Shown here: positions 28,183 through 37,303 of the stretch, piece by piece | How the letters are laid out: each line of letters opens with the position of its first letter | How positions within the stretch are numbered: position 1 is the stretch's first letter | Assembly: GCA_902175065.1 (NCBI GenBank) | Contig: CABIIJ010000057.1 | Location: forward strand, 1 to 64,000 | From: an uncultured Comamonas sp. | Lineage (GTDB): Bacteria > Pseudomonadota > Gammaproteobacteria > Burkholderiales > Burkholderiaceae_C | Direction of reading: 5' to 3' | Length of the DNA stretch: 64,000 nt | Made by a program: the position numbers and the translations under genes | The notes under the pieces: model-generated | Database searches by the model: none | What the model was told of the DNA's origin: nothing | Seen by the model: the letters and a program-made list of their open reading frames with translations, nothing else

Positions 28183-29091
28183 TTACCCGGCCCGCTTGGC
28201 CAGCACCGCCCGTGCCACGCGCGAGCCGTTGGGGCGGCCCAGGAAGTCGCTGATGAACTGGCCGGCATCAATCAGCTTGTCCAAATCAATGCCCGTTTCA
28301 ATGCCCATGCCGTGCAGCATGAACACCACATCCTCGGTTGCTACGTTTCCGGTAGCTCCTTTCGCATACGGACAGCCGCCTAAGCCCGAAACAGACGATT
28401 GAAAGTTCCACACCCCAACGGAGACTGCTGCCAAAGTATTCGACAGCGCCTGCCCGTAGGTGTCGTGAAAGTGGCCGCTGATGTGCTCCAGGTCGTAGTG
28501 CTTGAGCGTGGCCTCGATCGCCCGGCGCACCGACAGCGGGTTGCCCACACCAATCGTGTCGGCCACATCCACGCGCTGCACGCCAATGCCCTTCATCAAC
28601 CCGGCCAGGTAGCTGACCTGTTCCGGGGCAATCTCGCCCTCGTAGGGGCAGCCCACGGTGCAGCTCATGGCCCCGCGCACGGCGATGCCGGCGGCCAGCG
28701 CGGCCTCGACCACCGGGGCAAAGCGCTCGATGCTTTCGGCAATGCTGCAGTTGATGTTTTTCTGGCTAAAGGCCTCGCTGGCCGCGCCAAACACCACGAT
28801 TTCATCGGGGCGGGTGGCGATGGCCGCTTCAAAGCCTTTCAGGTTGGGGGTGAGCACCGAATAGCGCACATCCGCGCGGCGTTCGATACCGGCCATGACC
28901 TCGGCGTTGTCGGCCATCTGCGGCACCCACTTGGGGCTGACAAAGCTGGTGACCTCAATCTCTTTCAGGCCCGCCTCTTGCAGGCGCTGCACCAGCTCGA
29001 TTTTGATGGCCGCCGGGACGGGCTGCTTTTCGTTTTGCAGCCCATCGCGCGGGCCGACATCAATGAGGCGCACTTGGGTGGGATAACTCAT
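28183..29091 (-). CDS. mvaB: Hydroxymethylglutaryl-CoA lyase
   Basis: 302 aa TIM-barrel lyase, last step of leucine breakdown (HMG-CoA to acetoacetate and acetyl-CoA). Seen: the N-terminal signature IDVGPRDGLQNE, the metal-site region HFHDTYGQAL and the catalytic-cysteine signature GLGGCPYAKGATGNVATED. It is the distal gene of the liu-type operon, 24 bp after the biotin carboxylase subunit. Confidence 0.96.
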   Translation of the reverse strand: MSYPTQVRLIDVGPRDGLQNEKQPVPAAIKIELVQRLQEAGLKEIEVTSFVSPKWVPQMADNAEVMAGIERRADVRYSVLTPNLKGFEAAIATRPDEIVVFGAASEAFSQKNINCSIAESIERFAPVVEAALAAGIAVRGAMSCTVGCPYEGEIAPEQVSYLAGLMKGIGVQRVDVADTIGVGNPLSVRRAIEATLKHYDLEHISGHFHDTYGQALSNTLAAVSVGVWNFQSSVSGLGGCPYAKGATGNVATEDVVFMLHGMGIETGIDLDKLIDAGQFISDFLGRPNGSRVARAVLAKRAG

Positions 29092-29115
29092 GCAACAACT
29101 CCTTGCGTGGAAGGT

Positions 29116-31125
29116 TTAAGCGGTTTTCAAACTGAGCAGCTCATCGCCCTCGGTCACCTGATCGCCGGGGGCAAAGAGCAGCTCGACCACCTCGCCATCG
29201 GCCGGGGCGGCCACGGTGTGCTCCATCTTCATGGCTTCCATCACCGCCAGGGGCTGGCCCTTGGTGACTTTGTCACCCGCCTTAACAGCAAACGACACCA
29301 CCTTGCCCGGCATGGGGGCCGTCAGGCGGCCGCCCTCGCTGCCGCTTTGGCCGGCGTGGGCCAGCACATCCAGCTCGGTGATTTGGGTGGCACCACGGCG
29401 GGTGAACAGGTATTCGGTTTCGCCCAGGGCGTAGTCAAACACGCGCTCGCGCAGGCTGCCATAGCGCAAGTCCATGCTGCCATCGTCGTTGAGGGTGGCC
29501 GCCAGGGGTTGAAAGTCGCCCGTGCCCACTTGCAGTTGCAGGCCGTCGCGCGCATAGCGCAGGGTGGCCACCACCGGCTCGCCCTGGTATTGCAGGTCGA
29601 TGCGGCGGCTGGCCGCGCCATGCGAGTGAAAACCGTCGGTGCGGCTGAACGGGTCAGCGCTTTGCTGGGCCTGTTCGGTGAGCACGGTCTGCGCCACCGC
29701 AGCGGCCACGGCCAGCTCCAGGCCCAGCTTGTCTTGGTTGAACAGCACGTCGCGCTCGCGCTCGATCAGCGCTGTGTCCAACTTGGCTTGGGCAAAGGCA
29801 TCGCTGGCCAGCACGTAGCGCAAAAATTGCACGTTGGTGGCCAGCCCGACGATGTGCGTCTGCGCCAGCGCGGCATCCAGCCGCGCCAGGGCCTGCGCCC
29901 GGTCATCGCCATGCACGATGAGCTTGGCGATCATCGAGTCGTAGAAGGGGCTGATGGCATCGCCCTCGCGCACGCCATCGTCAAAGCGAATATCGCTGCG
30001 GGCAAAGGCGCTGTGTGCGGGCTTGCGGTAGATGGCCAGGGTGCCGGTGGCGGGCAGAAACTGGTTGTCCGGGTTTTCGGCGCAGATGCGCGCCTCGATG
30101 GCGTGGCCGATGATTTTCAGCTCGTCCTGGCGCTTGGGCAGGGGCTGGCCTGCCGCCACGCGCAATTGCCACTCCACCAGGTCTTCGCCAGTGATGGCTT
30201 CGGTCACGGGGTGCTCCACCTGCAGGCGGGTGTTCATTTCCATGAAGTAAAACTTCATCTGCTCGGGGTGCTCGTAGCCGCCGGGCTGCTCGACGATGAA
30301 TTCCACCGTGCCCGCACCGACGTAGCCCACGGCCTGAGCAGCGGCCACTGCGGCCTCGCCCATTTGGCGGCGCAGGGCCTCGGTCATGCCGGGGGCGGGG
30401 GCTTCTTCCAGCACTTTTTGGTGGCGGCGCTGCACGGAGCAATCGCGCTCAAACAGATAGACGCAGTTGCCGTGCGTGTCGCCAAACACCTGGATTTCAA
30501 TGTGGCGCGGGCGCAGCACGTATTTTTCGACCAGCACGGCATCGTTGCCAAAGCTGTTGATGGCTTCGCGCTGGCAGCTGGCCAAGGCGGCGGCAAAGTC
30601 TTCACTCTTTTCCACCAGCCGCATACCTTTGCCGCCGCCACCGGCGCTGGCCTTGATGAGCACAGGGTAGCCAATGCGGTCAGCCTCGCGCTGCAGCAAG
30701 GCGGGGTCTTGGTCTTCGCCCTGGTAGCCGGGCACCAGGGGCACACCGGCTTTGTCCATCAGGCGTTTGGATTCGGCTTTCAGGCCCATGGCCTGAATGG
30801 CCGAGGCGGGCGGGCCGATAAAGACCAGCCCAGCGGCCGCGCAGGCGTTGGCAAAGTCTTCGTTCTCAGACAAAAAGCCGTAGCCGGGGTGAATCGCCTG
30901 CGCCCCGGTGGCCTGGGCGGCGGCAATGATGCGCTGCCACTGCAGGTAGCTGTCCTTGGGGGCGCTGCCGCCAATGTGGATGGCCTCGTCGCAGGCGGCC
31001 ACATGCTTGGCATTGGCATCGGCATCCGAATACACGGCAACGGTTTGCACGCCCAGACGGCGGGCGGTGGCGGCCACACGGCAGGCGATCTCGCCACGGT
31101 TGGCAATCAGGATTTTTTTAAACAT
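29116..31125 (-). CDS. mccA: Methylcrotonyl-CoA carboxylase alpha (biotin) subunit
   Basis: 669 aa. Biotin carboxylase domain (KKILIANRGEIACRVAATARRLG, ATP loop ASAGGGGKGMRLV, residues 1-450), a BT linker domain, and a C-terminal biotinyl domain with EAMKMEH. With the beta subunit it converts 3-methylcrotonyl-CoA to 3-methylglutaconyl-CoA. Context with methylglutaconyl-CoA hydratase and HMG-CoA lyase assigns the substrate; sequence alone could also suggest geranyl- or propionyl-CoA carboxylase. ATG 31125 is preferred to the GTG one codon upstream. Confidence 0.93.
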   Translation of the reverse strand: MFKKILIANRGEIACRVAATARRLGVQTVAVYSDADANAKHVAACDEAIHIGGSAPKDSYLQWQRIIAAAQATGAQAIHPGYGFLSENEDFANACAAAGLVFIGPPASAIQAMGLKAESKRLMDKAGVPLVPGYQGEDQDPALLQREADRIGYPVLIKASAGGGGKGMRLVEKSEDFAAALASCQREAINSFGNDAVLVEKYVLRPRHIEIQVFGDTHGNCVYLFERDCSVQRRHQKVLEEAPAPGMTEALRRQMGEAAVAAAQAVGYVGAGTVEFIVEQPGGYEHPEQMKFYFMEMNTRLQVEHPVTEAITGEDLVEWQLRVAAGQPLPKRQDELKIIGHAIEARICAENPDNQFLPATGTLAIYRKPAHSAFARSDIRFDDGVREGDAISPFYDSMIAKLIVHGDDRAQALARLDAALAQTHIVGLATNVQFLRYVLASDAFAQAKLDTALIERERDVLFNQDKLGLELAVAAAVAQTVLTEQAQQSADPFSRTDGFHSHGAASRRIDLQYQGEPVVATLRYARDGLQLQVGTGDFQPLAATLNDDGSMDLRYGSLRERVFDYALGETEYLFTRRGATQITELDVLAHAGQSGSEGGRLTAPMPGKVVSFAVKAGDKVTKGQPLAVMEAMKMEHTVAAPADGEVVELLFAPGDQVTEGDELLSLKTA

Positions 31126-31149
31126 CACGGTCTCAAAACTTTCAGTGTT

Positions 31150-31192
31150 TTTGGCCTCTAGCCCTTATTGAGCAAGCGCTAGCAGCTATGTA
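31150..31192. repeat. Short relative of the 76-bp element
   Basis: GGCCTCTAGCCCTTATTGAG-CAAGCGCTAGCAGCTAT region. Its reverse complement starts AGCTGCTAGCGCTTG, identical to the left arm of copy 1, then diverges into a shorter palindrome (CTAG-CCCTTATT / CTAG pairs). It lies in the gap between mccA and the hydratase gene, just downstream of the hydratase stop. Confidence 0.55.
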
Positions 31193-31202
31193 TTTATGAA
31201 GA

Positions 31203-31985
31203 TCAACCCAGCCAATTGGGCTTGCGCTTGTTCAAAAAGGCTTGCACGCCCTCTTTGCCCTCGGCGCTGGCGCGGATGTCGGCAATGCATTCGACCGTGC
31301 GGGCCACCAGCGCGGCGTTGATCTCGCGCCCGGCCACGTCCTCGACCAGCCGCTTGCAGGCGCGCACGGCGGCCGGGCCGGCCGAGAGCAGGTGCTTGAG
31401 CAGGCCATCGACGGCGCTGTCCAAATCGTCGGCCGCCACCACCTGGTGCACAAAGCCGATGCGCAGCGCCTCGGCCGCGTCAAAGCGCTCGCCGGTCAAA
31501 AAGTAGCGCTGCCCGGCACGGGTGCCCATGGCCCGCAGCACGTAGGGGGCGATGGTGGCGGGGATCAGGCCAATCTTCACTTCCGACAGGCAAAAGTGCG
31601 CCTCCTGCACCGCCACGGCCATGTCGCAGGCAGCCACCAGGCCCATGCCCCCGGCGTACACATCGCCCTGCACGCGGGCGATGGTCGGGTGCGGGCAGGT
31701 GGCAATGGTGTGCAGCATGGCGGCCAGCTTGCCCGCGTCGGCCAGGTTTTCTTCGCGGGTGTAGTCGGCCATGGCGCGCATCCAGTTGAGGTTGGCCCCG
31801 GCGCAAAAGGCCGGGCCTTCGGCGGCCAGCACCACGGCGCGGACATCGTCACGCTGGCCGACTTCGGCAAACGCGGCGGTGATTTCGGCAATCACCACAT
31901 CGCTGAAAGCGTTGCGGATTTCCGGCTGGCTCAGGGTGAGGGTGGCAACCCCGGCATTCACGGAAGTGATGATGGAACGGGTCAT
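31203..31985 (-). CDS. liuC: Methylglutaconyl-CoA hydratase (enoyl-CoA hydratase family)
   Basis: 260 aa crotonase-fold protein with VLAAEGPAFCAGANLNWM (oxyanion-hole region) and RVQGDVYAGGMGLVAACDMAVA. It hydrates 3-methylglutaconyl-CoA to HMG-CoA, which is assigned from position between the carboxylase subunits and upstream of mvaB. ATG 31985 (MTRSIITSV) matches the family start and follows AAGGAGC; the track extension reads back into mccB. Confidence 0.9.
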   Translation of the reverse strand: MTRSIITSVNAGVATLTLSQPEIRNAFSDVVIAEITAAFAEVGQRDDVRAVVLAAEGPAFCAGANLNWMRAMADYTREENLADAGKLAAMLHTIATCPHPTIARVQGDVYAGGMGLVAACDMAVAVQEAHFCLSEVKIGLIPATIAPYVLRAMGTRAGQRYFLTGERFDAAEALRIGFVHQVVAADDLDSAVDGLLKHLLSAGPAAVRACKRLVEDVAGREINAALVARTVECIADIRASAEGKEGVQAFLNKRKPNWLG

Positions 31986-32013
31986 GGTTCGGCTCCTTGT
32001 TTCAACGTAGCGG

Positions 32014-33615
32014 TTACATGCGGAAGACACCGAACTTGGTGTCCTCAATCGGTGCATTGCGCGTGGCCGCCAAGCCCAGCGCCAGCACGCGGCGGGTGTC
32101 GGCCGGGTCGATCACGCCATCGTCCCACAGGCGGGCGCTGGCGTAGTAGGGGTGGCCCTGGTCTTCGTACTGCTGGCGGATGGGGGCTTTGAAGGCTTCT
32201 TCTTCTTCAGCGCTCCACTGGCCGCCCTTGGACTCGATGCCGTCGCGCTTGACGGTGGCCAGCACGCTGGCTGCCTGCTCGCCCCCCATCACGCTGATGC
32301 GCGCGTTGGGCCACATCCACAAAAAGCGTGGGCTGTAGGCGCGACCACACATGCCGTAGTTGCCCGCGCCAAAGCTGCCGCCGATGATGATCGTGAACTT
32401 CGGCACGCTGGCCGTGGCCACCGCCGTGACCAGCTTGGCGCCGTGGCGAGCGATGCCCTCGTTCTCGTACTTGCGGCCCACCATGAAGCCCGTGATGTTC
32501 TGCAGGAAGACCAGCGGAATCTTGCGCTGGCAGCACAGCTCGATGAAGTGCGCCCCCTTCTGCGCCGATTCGCTGAACAGGATGCCGTTGTTGGCGATGA
32601 TGCCCACCTGCATCCCCTCGACGCGGGCAAAGCCGCAGACCAGGGTGGAGCCGAAGCGGGCCTTGAATTCGTCGAACCGGCTGCCATCGACCAGGCGGAT
32701 GATGATCTCGCGCACGTCGAACGGCTTGCGCGTGTCGGTGGGGATCACGCCGTACAGCTCTTTGCTCTCAAAAAGAGGAGCTACAGGCGCTTTATCACCG
32801 GGGTTTTGCACCTTGTTTTTATTCAAATTGCTGACTGCACGCCGGGCCAGTGCCAATGCGTGCAGATCGTTCTCGGCCAAATGGTCGGCCACGCCCGACA
32901 GGCGGGTGTGGACATCACCGCCGCCCAGGTCTTCGGCGGTGACGACTTCGCCGGTGGCGGCTTTCACCAGCGGCGGGCCGCCCAAAAAGATGGTGCCCTG
33001 GTTTTTCACGATGATGGATTCATCGCTCATGGCCGGCACATACGCGCCGCCGGCGGTGCAGCTGCCCATGACCACGGCAATCTGCGCGATGCCCTGGGCG
33101 CTCATGTTCGCCTGGTTGTAGAAGATGCGGCCAAAGTGGTCGCGGTCGGGGAACACGTCGTCCTGGTTGGGCAGGTTGGCCCCGCCCGAATCGACCAGGT
33201 AAATGCACGGCAGCTGGTTTTGCTGGGCGATTTCTTGCGCGCGCAAATGTTTTTTCACCGTCATGGGGTAGTAGGTACCGCCTTTGACGGTGGCATCGTT
33301 GCACACCACCATGCAATCGACCCCGGCCACGCGGCCAATGCCGGCAATCAGGCCCGCGCCGGGCGCAGCGTTGCCGTACATATTCATCGCCGCCAGCGGG
33401 GCAATCTCGAGGAAGGGCGTACCGGGGTCGAGCAATTGCTGCACGCGGTCGCGCGGCAGCAGCTTGCCCCGGCCCAGGTGCTTGGCGCGGGCGGCTTCGC
33501 CACCGCCTTGGGCAATTTTTTCGCACTGCGTGCGCAGGTCATCGACCAGCGCCTGCATCGCGGCGGCGTTGGCCTGAAAATCCGCCGAGCGCGGGTTGAG
33601 CTTGCTGGTCGTCAT
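32014..33615 (-). CDS. mccB: Methylcrotonyl-CoA carboxylase beta (carboxyltransferase) subunit
   Basis: 533 aa carboxyltransferase. Seen: [38 protein letters not shown], and the C-terminal half [19 protein letters not shown] and [17 protein letters not shown]. First gene of the liu operon, with AAGGAGG before ATG 33615. At residues about 256-285 the sequence [25 protein letters not shown] is encoded by AT-richer DNA that resembles one arm of the 76-bp intergenic element, in frame, between the two crotonase-like halves. No isovaleryl-CoA dehydrogenase gene is adjacent, which is unusual for this operon. Confidence 0.94.
   Translation of the reverse strand: MTTSKLNPRSADFQANAAAMQALVDDLRTQCEKIAQGGGEAARAKHLGRGKLLPRDRVQQLLDPGTPFLEIAPLAAMNMYGNAAPGAGLIAGIGRVAGVDCMVVCNDATVKGGTYYPMTVKKHLRAQEIAQQNQLPCIYLVDSGGANLPNQDDVFPDRDHFGRIFYNQANMSAQGIAQIAVVMGSCTAGGAYVPAMSDESIIVKNQGTIFLGGPPLVKAATGEVVTAEDLGGGDVHTRLSGVADHLAENDLHALALARRAVSNLNKNKVQNPGDKAPVAPLFESKELYGVIPTDTRKPFDVREIIIRLVDGSRFDEFKARFGSTLVCGFARVEGMQVGIIANNGILFSESAQKGAHFIELCCQRKIPLVFLQNITGFMVGRKYENEGIARHGAKLVTAVATASVPKFTIIIGGSFGAGNYGMCGRAYSPRFLWMWPNARISVMGGEQAASVLATVKRDGIESKGGQWSAEEEEAFKAPIRQQYEDQGHPYYASARLWDDGVIDPADTRRVLALGLAATRNAPIEDTKFGVFRM
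32772..32835. repeat. Repeat-like insertion inside mccB
   Basis: GAGGAGCTACAGGCGCTTTATCA matches the arm of the intergenic elements (compare AAGGAGCTATTAGCGCTGATAAA at 11767) and is followed by AT-rich DNA. It is read in frame as part of mccB. The other arm is not preserved, so this is a degenerate copy or a chance match. Confidence 0.5.
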
Positions 33616-33655
33616 ACGGAACCTCCTTGGGAAGAAAATAATTTTTCGCAAATTT

Positions 33656-33691
33656 GCGCTGCGCCAGCGGAAAAACCACCTTGCGCAGCGC
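33656..33691. promoter_or_regulatory. Inverted repeat between mccB and the antiporter gene
   Basis: Perfect 9-bp arms GCGCTGCGC and GCGCAGCGC with an 18-bp spacer in the 89-bp divergent gap. Possible operator for one or both genes, or a cruciform. Confidence 0.4.
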
Positions 33692-33704
33692 TAACAATTA
33701 AGCC

Positions 33705-35432
33705 ATGCACACTGTCGAAACCGTCTTGTTGGTACTGATGCTGGGGGCCTTGACCGGCATCGCCGCCCGTTACGTGCGGGCCGTTCCCCTGCCCCTGATC
33801 CAGATCGCCCTGGGGGCGCTGATTGCCTGGCCGCAGGATGGGCTGCACATCGCCTTCGACCCGGAGCTGTTCCTGCTGCTGTTCATCCCGCCGCTGCTGT
33901 TTGCCGACGGCTGGCGCATCCCCAAGCGCGAATTTTTCGCCCTGGCCAAACCGATCCTGCTGCTGGCCTTCGGCCTGGTGTTCTTTACGGTACTGGGCCT
34001 GGGCTATCTGATCCACTGGATGATTCCCAGCATTCCGCTGACCGTGGCCTTCGCCCTGGCCGCCGTGGTGTCGCCCACCGATGCGGTGGCGGTGTCCGCC
34101 ATTTCGCGCAACCTGGGGATGCCCAGCAAAACCATGCACCTGCTGGAGGGCGAATCGCTGCTGAACGACGCCTCCGGCCTGGTGGCGCTGAAATTCGCCG
34201 TGGCGGCAACGCTGACCGCCGGTTCCTTCACCTGGGAAAGCGCCGCCAAGGATTTCACCTGGATGGCCGTGGGCGGCCTGGGCCTGGGCACGCTGATGGG
34301 CTGGGGCTTCAGCCGGGGGCGCGACATGGTCACGCGCCGCGTGGGCGACGTGGCCGCCACGCAGATGGTGCTGCTGCTCATCCTGCTGCCCTTTGCTGCC
34401 TACATCGGCGGGGAATATATCGGTGTTTCGGGGATTCTGTCCGCCGTAGCTGCGGGTATAGCTACCAATTTTGCCGATCTGGACCGCAGCAACTTCATCT
34501 CCGAACGTCTGCAGACCGAAGGCACCTGGAGCATGGTGGAAGCGGCCTTCAACGGCGCCATCTTCCTGCTGCTGGGGCTGCAATTGCCGTCCATCATCGG
34601 CGAGACGCTGCGCGGCGCGGCGCACCGCGATGCCTGGCTGCTGCTGGGCTACGTGGCCGCCATCTCCTGCGCCCTGCTGGCGCTGCGCTGGATCTGGCTG
34701 ATGCTGGGCGTGCGCGGCTCGCTGCACAAGGCGCACCGCCAGGGGCGCATGGAAGAGCGTCCCAGCGCCCTGCTGACCCTGGCCACGACCGTGGCGGGCA
34801 TTCGCGGCGCGGTGACGCTGGCCGCCGCCCTGTCGATTCCCACCCACCTGGCCAACGGCCGCGTGTTCCCCGAGCGCAACCTGCTCATCTTCCTGGCCAC
34901 GGGGACGATTCTGTTCACCCTGGTGCTGGGCAGCGTGGTGCTGCCGCTGCTGCTGCGCCGGATGCCGCCGGTGGAGGACACCCAGGCCCAGCACGAGGAA
35001 CGCCAGGCCCGCACCGCCGCCTGCCAGGCGGCCATTGCCAGCCTGGCCCTGTCCGAAGACGAGGCCCAGCAACACAACGCCCAGTGGCTGGCCCAGCACC
35101 AGGAAGTGGCCGGGCGCATCACCCAGGAGTACCGCAACCGCATCCAGATGCTGGACGAAAGCGGCATCGCCAGCACCCCCGAAGCGCAAAGCGACGCCCC
35201 CGAGGTGGTGCACGAGCGGCGCCTGCGCTACCTGCGCGAGATCGAGCTGCGCCTGCGCTGCATCCAGGTCGAACGCGATGCCCTGTACGCCGAGCGCCAG
35301 GCGCACCGCATCAACGACGAGATGCTGCGCTCCATGGTCAGCGAGCTGGACATGTCCGAAGTCTCGCTGCGCAAGCGCCTGACGGTGGCACGGCGGGCCG
35401 CCGGCCTGCCGTCCCTGGACGACAGGCACTGA
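33705..35432 (+). CDS. Na+/H+ antiporter, NhaP/CPA1 family
   Basis: 575 aa. About 12 membrane helices in the first 420 residues carry the CPA1 motifs FALAAVVSPTDAVAVSAI and EGESLLNDASGLVALK (ND pair). A soluble C-terminal tail of about 150 residues is rich in Glu/Gln/Arg and likely coiled coil (ERRLRYLREIELRLRCIQVERDALYAERQ in two stretches). The family exchanges Na+ or K+ for H+ at the inner membrane. Divergent from the liu operon. No regulatory gene adjacent. Confidence 0.92.
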   Translation: MHTVETVLLVLMLGALTGIAARYVRAVPLPLIQIALGALIAWPQDGLHIAFDPELFLLLFIPPLLFADGWRIPKREFFALAKPILLLAFGLVFFTVLGLGYLIHWMIPSIPLTVAFALAAVVSPTDAVAVSAISRNLGMPSKTMHLLEGESLLNDASGLVALKFAVAATLTAGSFTWESAAKDFTWMAVGGLGLGTLMGWGFSRGRDMVTRRVGDVAATQMVLLLILLPFAAYIGGEYIGVSGILSAVAAGIATNFADLDRSNFISERLQTEGTWSMVEAAFNGAIFLLLGLQLPSIIGETLRGAAHRDAWLLLGYVAAISCALLALRWIWLMLGVRGSLHKAHRQGRMEERPSALLTLATTVAGIRGAVTLAAALSIPTHLANGRVFPERNLLIFLATGTILFTLVLGSVVLPLLLRRMPPVEDTQAQHEERQARTAACQAAIASLALSEDEAQQHNAQWLAQHQEVAGRITQEYRNRIQMLDESGIASTPEAQSDAPEVVHERRLRYLREIELRLRCIQVERDALYAERQAHRINDEMLRSMVSELDMSEVSLRKRLTVARRAAGLPSLDDRH

Positions 35433-35461
35433 CACCCTGGACAGCGCAGCAGCAGGCATGG

Positions 35462-37180
35462 TCATGCGGTCTGCTGCGGCTGCAGGTGCAGCTGCTCCAT
35501 CATGGTTTCGCGGATCTTGAATTTCTGGATCTTTCCGGTCACCGTCATCGGGAAGGCATCGACAAAGCGGATGTAGCGCGGCACCTTGTAGTGGGCGATC
35601 TGGCCCTTGCAGAAGGCGCGGATGTCGTCCTCGGTCACGCTCTGGCCAGGCTTGGCGATGATCCAGGCGCACAGCTCCTCGCCGTAGCGGCTGTCGGGCA
35701 CGCCCACCACCTGCACGTCCTGCACCTGGGGGTGGCGGTAGAGAAATTCTTCGATCTCGCGCGGGTAGAGGTTCTCGCCGCCGCGAATCACCATGTCCTT
35801 GATGCGCCCGACGATGTTCACATAGCCCTGCGCATCCATCACGGCCAGGTCGCCGGTGTGCATGAAGCCCTCATCGTCGATGGCTTCGCGGGTTTTTTCG
35901 GCATCGCCCCAGTAGCCGTGCATCACGGAATAGCCCTTGGTACACAGCTCGCCCGTCTCGCCCGGTGCCACGATGGCCCCCGTTTCGGGGTGGATGATTT
36001 TCACCTCCAGGTGCGGCTGCACCAGGCCGACGGTGGAGACGCGCTTGTCCAGCGGCGTGTCGGTGGAACTTTGGCAGCTCACTGGGCTGGTTTCGGTCAT
36101 GCCGTAGGCAATGGTCACCTCGGTCATGTGCATGTCGGCCTGCACGCGCTTCATCACTTCGATCGGGCAGGGGCTGCCGGCCATGATGCCGGTGCGCAGG
36201 GTGGACAGGTCAAACTCTTTGAAGCGCGGGTGGTCCAGCTCGGCGATGAACATGGTGGGCACGCCGTGCAGGCCGGTGCATTTTTCGGCCTGCACCGTCT
36301 CCAGCACGGTGAGCGGGTCGAAACCGTCGTTGGGATAGACGATGGTGCTGCCGTGGGTGAAACAGGCCAGGTTGCCCAGCACCATGCCAAAGCAGTGGTA
36401 CAGCGGCACGGGAATGCACAGGCGGTCAGCCGCCGTCAGCTTCATGCACTCGCCGATGAAAAAGCCGTTGTTCAGGATGTTGCGGTGCGTCAGCGTCGCG
36501 CCCTTCGGGAACCCCGTGGTGCCGCTGGTGAACTGGATGTTGATCGGGTCGGTGTTTTTGAGCGTGGCGGCCACGGCATCGACCTGCGGGTCGTCGGCCT
36601 GGCCCTTGGCCATCCAGTCGGAAAAACGCAGCATCCCGGGCTGGTCCGCCCCTTCGCCGGCCACGTCGATCCACACCACGGTGCGCAGGCTGGGCAGGCG
36701 TTTGGCTGCCAACATGCCGGGCATGCAGCGGCCCAGTTCCGGGGCCAGTTCGCGCAACATGCCCAGGTAATCGCTGGTCTTGAACTGCGCCATGGTCACC
36801 AGCGCCTTGCAGCCGACCTTGTTCAGGGCGTATTCCACCTCGGCGGTGCGGTAGGCCGGGTTGATGTTCACCAGCACGATACCGACCTGCGCCGTGGCCA
36901 GCTGCATCAGCACCCATTCGGCATTGTTGTGCGACCAGATGCCCACCCGGTCGCCCTTTTCCAGGCCCGATTGCAGCAAGGTGCTGGCCAGTTGGCGCAC
37001 CGCCTTGTGCAGGCCGGCATAGGTGTAGCGCAGCCCCTGGTGGCGGCTGATCAGCGCCTCGCGCTCGCCCTGGCGGCGGGCCATGTCGGCAAAGAAGTCG
37101 CCGATCGTCGCTTCGATCAGCGGAGTGTCGGTCGCGCCACAGGCATGGCTGACAGTCAAGGGGGCAAACGGGGCAGGCAC
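35462..37180 (-). CDS. AMP-forming acyl-CoA synthetase
   Basis: 572 aa. ANL-superfamily motifs: phosphate loop [34 protein letters not shown], and the C-terminal hinge [24 protein letters not shown], ending with the catalytic Lys in [14 protein letters not shown]. Activates a carboxylic acid, probably a medium- or branched-chain fatty acid given the nearby leucine pathway, but the substrate is not readable. The GTG at 37180 is preferred because AGGAG stands 7 nt upstream; the track start is another GTG. Divergent from an AraC-type regulator. Confidence 0.9.
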   Translation of the reverse strand: MPAPFAPLTVSHACGATDTPLIEATIGDFFADMARRQGEREALISRHQGLRYTYAGLHKAVRQLASTLLQSGLEKGDRVGIWSHNNAEWVLMQLATAQVGIVLVNINPAYRTAEVEYALNKVGCKALVTMAQFKTSDYLGMLRELAPELGRCMPGMLAAKRLPSLRTVVWIDVAGEGADQPGMLRFSDWMAKGQADDPQVDAVAATLKNTDPINIQFTSGTTGFPKGATLTHRNILNNGFFIGECMKLTAADRLCIPVPLYHCFGMVLGNLACFTHGSTIVYPNDGFDPLTVLETVQAEKCTGLHGVPTMFIAELDHPRFKEFDLSTLRTGIMAGSPCPIEVMKRVQADMHMTEVTIAYGMTETSPVSCQSSTDTPLDKRVSTVGLVQPHLEVKIIHPETGAIVAPGETGELCTKGYSVMHGYWGDAEKTREAIDDEGFMHTGDLAVMDAQGYVNIVGRIKDMVIRGGENLYPREIEEFLYRHPQVQDVQVVGVPDSRYGEELCAWIIAKPGQSVTEDDIRAFCKGQIAHYKVPRYIRFVDAFPMTVTGKIQKFKIRETMMEQLHLQPQQTA

Positions 37181-37303
37181 GGCAGTTCTCCTGGTTTTCG
37201 CCACCGGACGGCACGGCAGCCCGGTGTTTCAGCATGGTTACTGCCCAGAATACGGGTAAGCCCCCCGCAGATGGGGCCAGCAAGGTTGCAATAATTGCCA
37301 CTT

